In this document: piece by piece, positions 63,131 to 64,000 of the stretch
How positions within the stretch are numbered: position 1 is the first letter of the stretch
How the letters are laid out: every line of letters starts with the position of its first letter
Source: Streptomyces sp. SLBN-118
GTDB taxonomy: Bacteria > Actinomycetota > Actinomycetes > Streptomycetales > Streptomycetaceae
Assembly (NCBI RefSeq): GCF_006715635.1
Contig: NZ_VFNP01000001.1
Location: forward strand, 3,100,001-3,164,000
Length of the DNA stretch: 64,000 bases
Direction of reading: 5' to 3'
The notes under the pieces: generated by a model
Told to the model about the DNA's origin: nothing
Databases searched by the model: none
What the model saw: the letters and a program-made list of their open reading frames with translations, nothing else
Translations under genes and position numbers: made by a program

Positions 63131-64000
63131 ATGCCCGCAGATCTCGCCGTCATCGGACTCGGTCATCTCGGCCTGCCCCTCGCCCAGGCCGCCGTAGCCG
63201 CCGGCATCGAGACCATCGGCTATGACACCGAGCCACGCCAGTTGCCCGAACCGGCGGCGGGATGCACTCCGGCCGACATCCGCCGCATGCTCGCCGGTGG
63301 CTTCAGGACCGTCACGGACCCGGCCGAACTCGGACGCGTACGAACCGCCGTCATCTGCGCTCCCACCCCTCTCGGAGCCGACGGGGCGCTCGATCTCACC
63401 GCCCTCGCCGAGTCCGCCCGGACACTCGCCGCGCGGCTGCGCCCGCACACCACCGTGCTGCTCGAATCGGCCGTCCAGCCCGGCACCACGGAGACGTTCC
63501 TCCGCCCGATCCTCGAAGGGGGCTCCGGGCTGCGCGCCGGCCGCGACTTCCATCTCGCGTACTCCCCGAGCCGGGTGGACCCCGGCAGCCGCACCCACGG
63601 CTACGCCAACACCCCCAAAGTCATCGGCGGCCTCACCCCCGCGTGCACCGAATCGGCCGCCGCCTTCTACGGACGCCTCACCGACAAGGTCGTCCGCGCG
63701 CGCGGACCGCGCGAGGCCGAGACCGTCAAGGTCCTCGAAACGAACTTCCGCCACGTCAACATCGCCCTGGTCAACGAGATGGCAGTGCTCTGCCACGACC
63801 TGGGCGTCGACCTCTGGGACGTCATCCGCTGCGCCGAGACCAAGCCCTTCGGCTTCCATGCCTTCCGCCCGGGCCCGGGCGTCGGCGGCCACGGCGTCCC
63901 CCTGGACCCAGGACCTGTCGCGCCGTCCGGCCGCGGCTCCGCCCACCCCCTGCGGATGGTCGGCCTCGCGGAGGAAATCAACACCCGGATGCCGCAATAC
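63131..64000 (+). CDS. nucleotide-sugar dehydrogenase-like protein lacking catalytic Cys (3' end outside window)
   Basis: The first 290 residues are seen. The N-terminal Rossmann domain (VIGLGHLGLP) and middle domain (AYSPSRVDPGS, KVLETNFRHVNIALVNEMA) are those of UDP-glucose/GDP-mannose-type dehydrogenases (WecC/UgdA group). The active-site motif, normally GGHCxPxDP, reads GGHGVPLDP, with Gly255 for Cys. The following Tyr-Leu pair is also absent. Without the thiol the enzyme should not oxidise to the uronate. GGAAGG lies 13 bases before the ATG. Confidence 0.82.
   Translation, partial: MPADLAVIGLGHLGLPLAQAAVAAGIETIGYDTEPRQLPEPAAGCTPADIRRMLAGGFRTVTDPAELGRVRTAVICAPTPLGADGALDLTALAESARTLAARLRPHTTVLLESAVQPGTTETFLRPILEGGSGLRAGRDFHLAYSPSRVDPGSRTHGYANTPKVIGGLTPACTESAAAFYGRLTDKVVRARGPREAETVKVLETNFRHVNIALVNEMAVLCHDLGVDLWDVIRCAETKPFGFHAFRPGPGVGGHGVPLDPGPVAPSGRGSAHPLRMVGLAEEINTRMPQY

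Overview
The window is high-GC actinomycete DNA, almost certainly a Streptomyces chromosome. Evidence: strong third-position G/C bias, GTG/TTG starts, a c-di-AMP riboswitch in front of a NlpC/P60 hydrolase, a LAxTG surface protein, four Ser/Thr kinase-type genes in tandem, and a conserved core order (icmB, lipase, M23 peptidase, pcrA, NlpC/P60 pair, two-component system, guaA, chorismate mutase, GMC oxidoreductase, SSADH, kinases, glpD). No tRNA, rRNA or CRISPR array was seen.

Layout. 1-5.6 kb: a divergent four-gene locus, DUF5682 and a MoxR-type ATPase on minus, SWIM zinc-finger protein and DUF5691 on plus. The SWIM gene has an exact match to the PafBC (SOS-independent DNA-damage) promoter consensus, and pcrA at 11.7 kb has a near-exact one. 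5.7-20.7 kb: icmB, lipase, cell-wall hydrolases (M23, two NlpC/P60), pcrA, an acetyltransferase, a membrane esterase, and an envelope-sensing module (PspC-kinase and response regulator divergent from a PspC membrane protein). 20.7-28.8 kb: a rearranged segment carrying a ClC chloride channel, zinc-ribbon protein, SpoIIE-type phosphatase plus MarR regulator, and a TetR/ABC operon. Five copies of a TTGCAT-N-ATGCAA palindrome are scattered through its first 5 kb. Two complementary pieces of one FAD oxidase lie at its ends, in opposite orientation, as a simple inversion would leave them. 28.8-37.8 kb: acyltransferase, a frameshifted membrane gene, DoxX, an IPT-like membrane protein, class II aldolase, cupin, Uma2, guaA, and a chorismate mutase preceded by a Phe/Tyr-containing leader peptide and a terminator. 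37.8-47.5 kb: a scrap-heap island of Mu-type, IS110, ISL3, ISAs1 and IS982 pieces, a truncated cytochrome b, a frameshifted beta-propeller gene, a secreted protein that looks like an aerolysin-type pore former with a ricin-type lectin domain, and an ankyrin protein. 47.5-64 kb: back to core genes, namely surface protein, GMC oxidoreductase, SSADH, three active-looking Ser/Thr kinases and one pseudokinase, glpD, and a nucleotide-sugar dehydrogenase that lacks its catalytic cysteine and runs off the end.

Family assignments come from recognising motifs by eye; no database search was run. Pseudogene borders are approximate.
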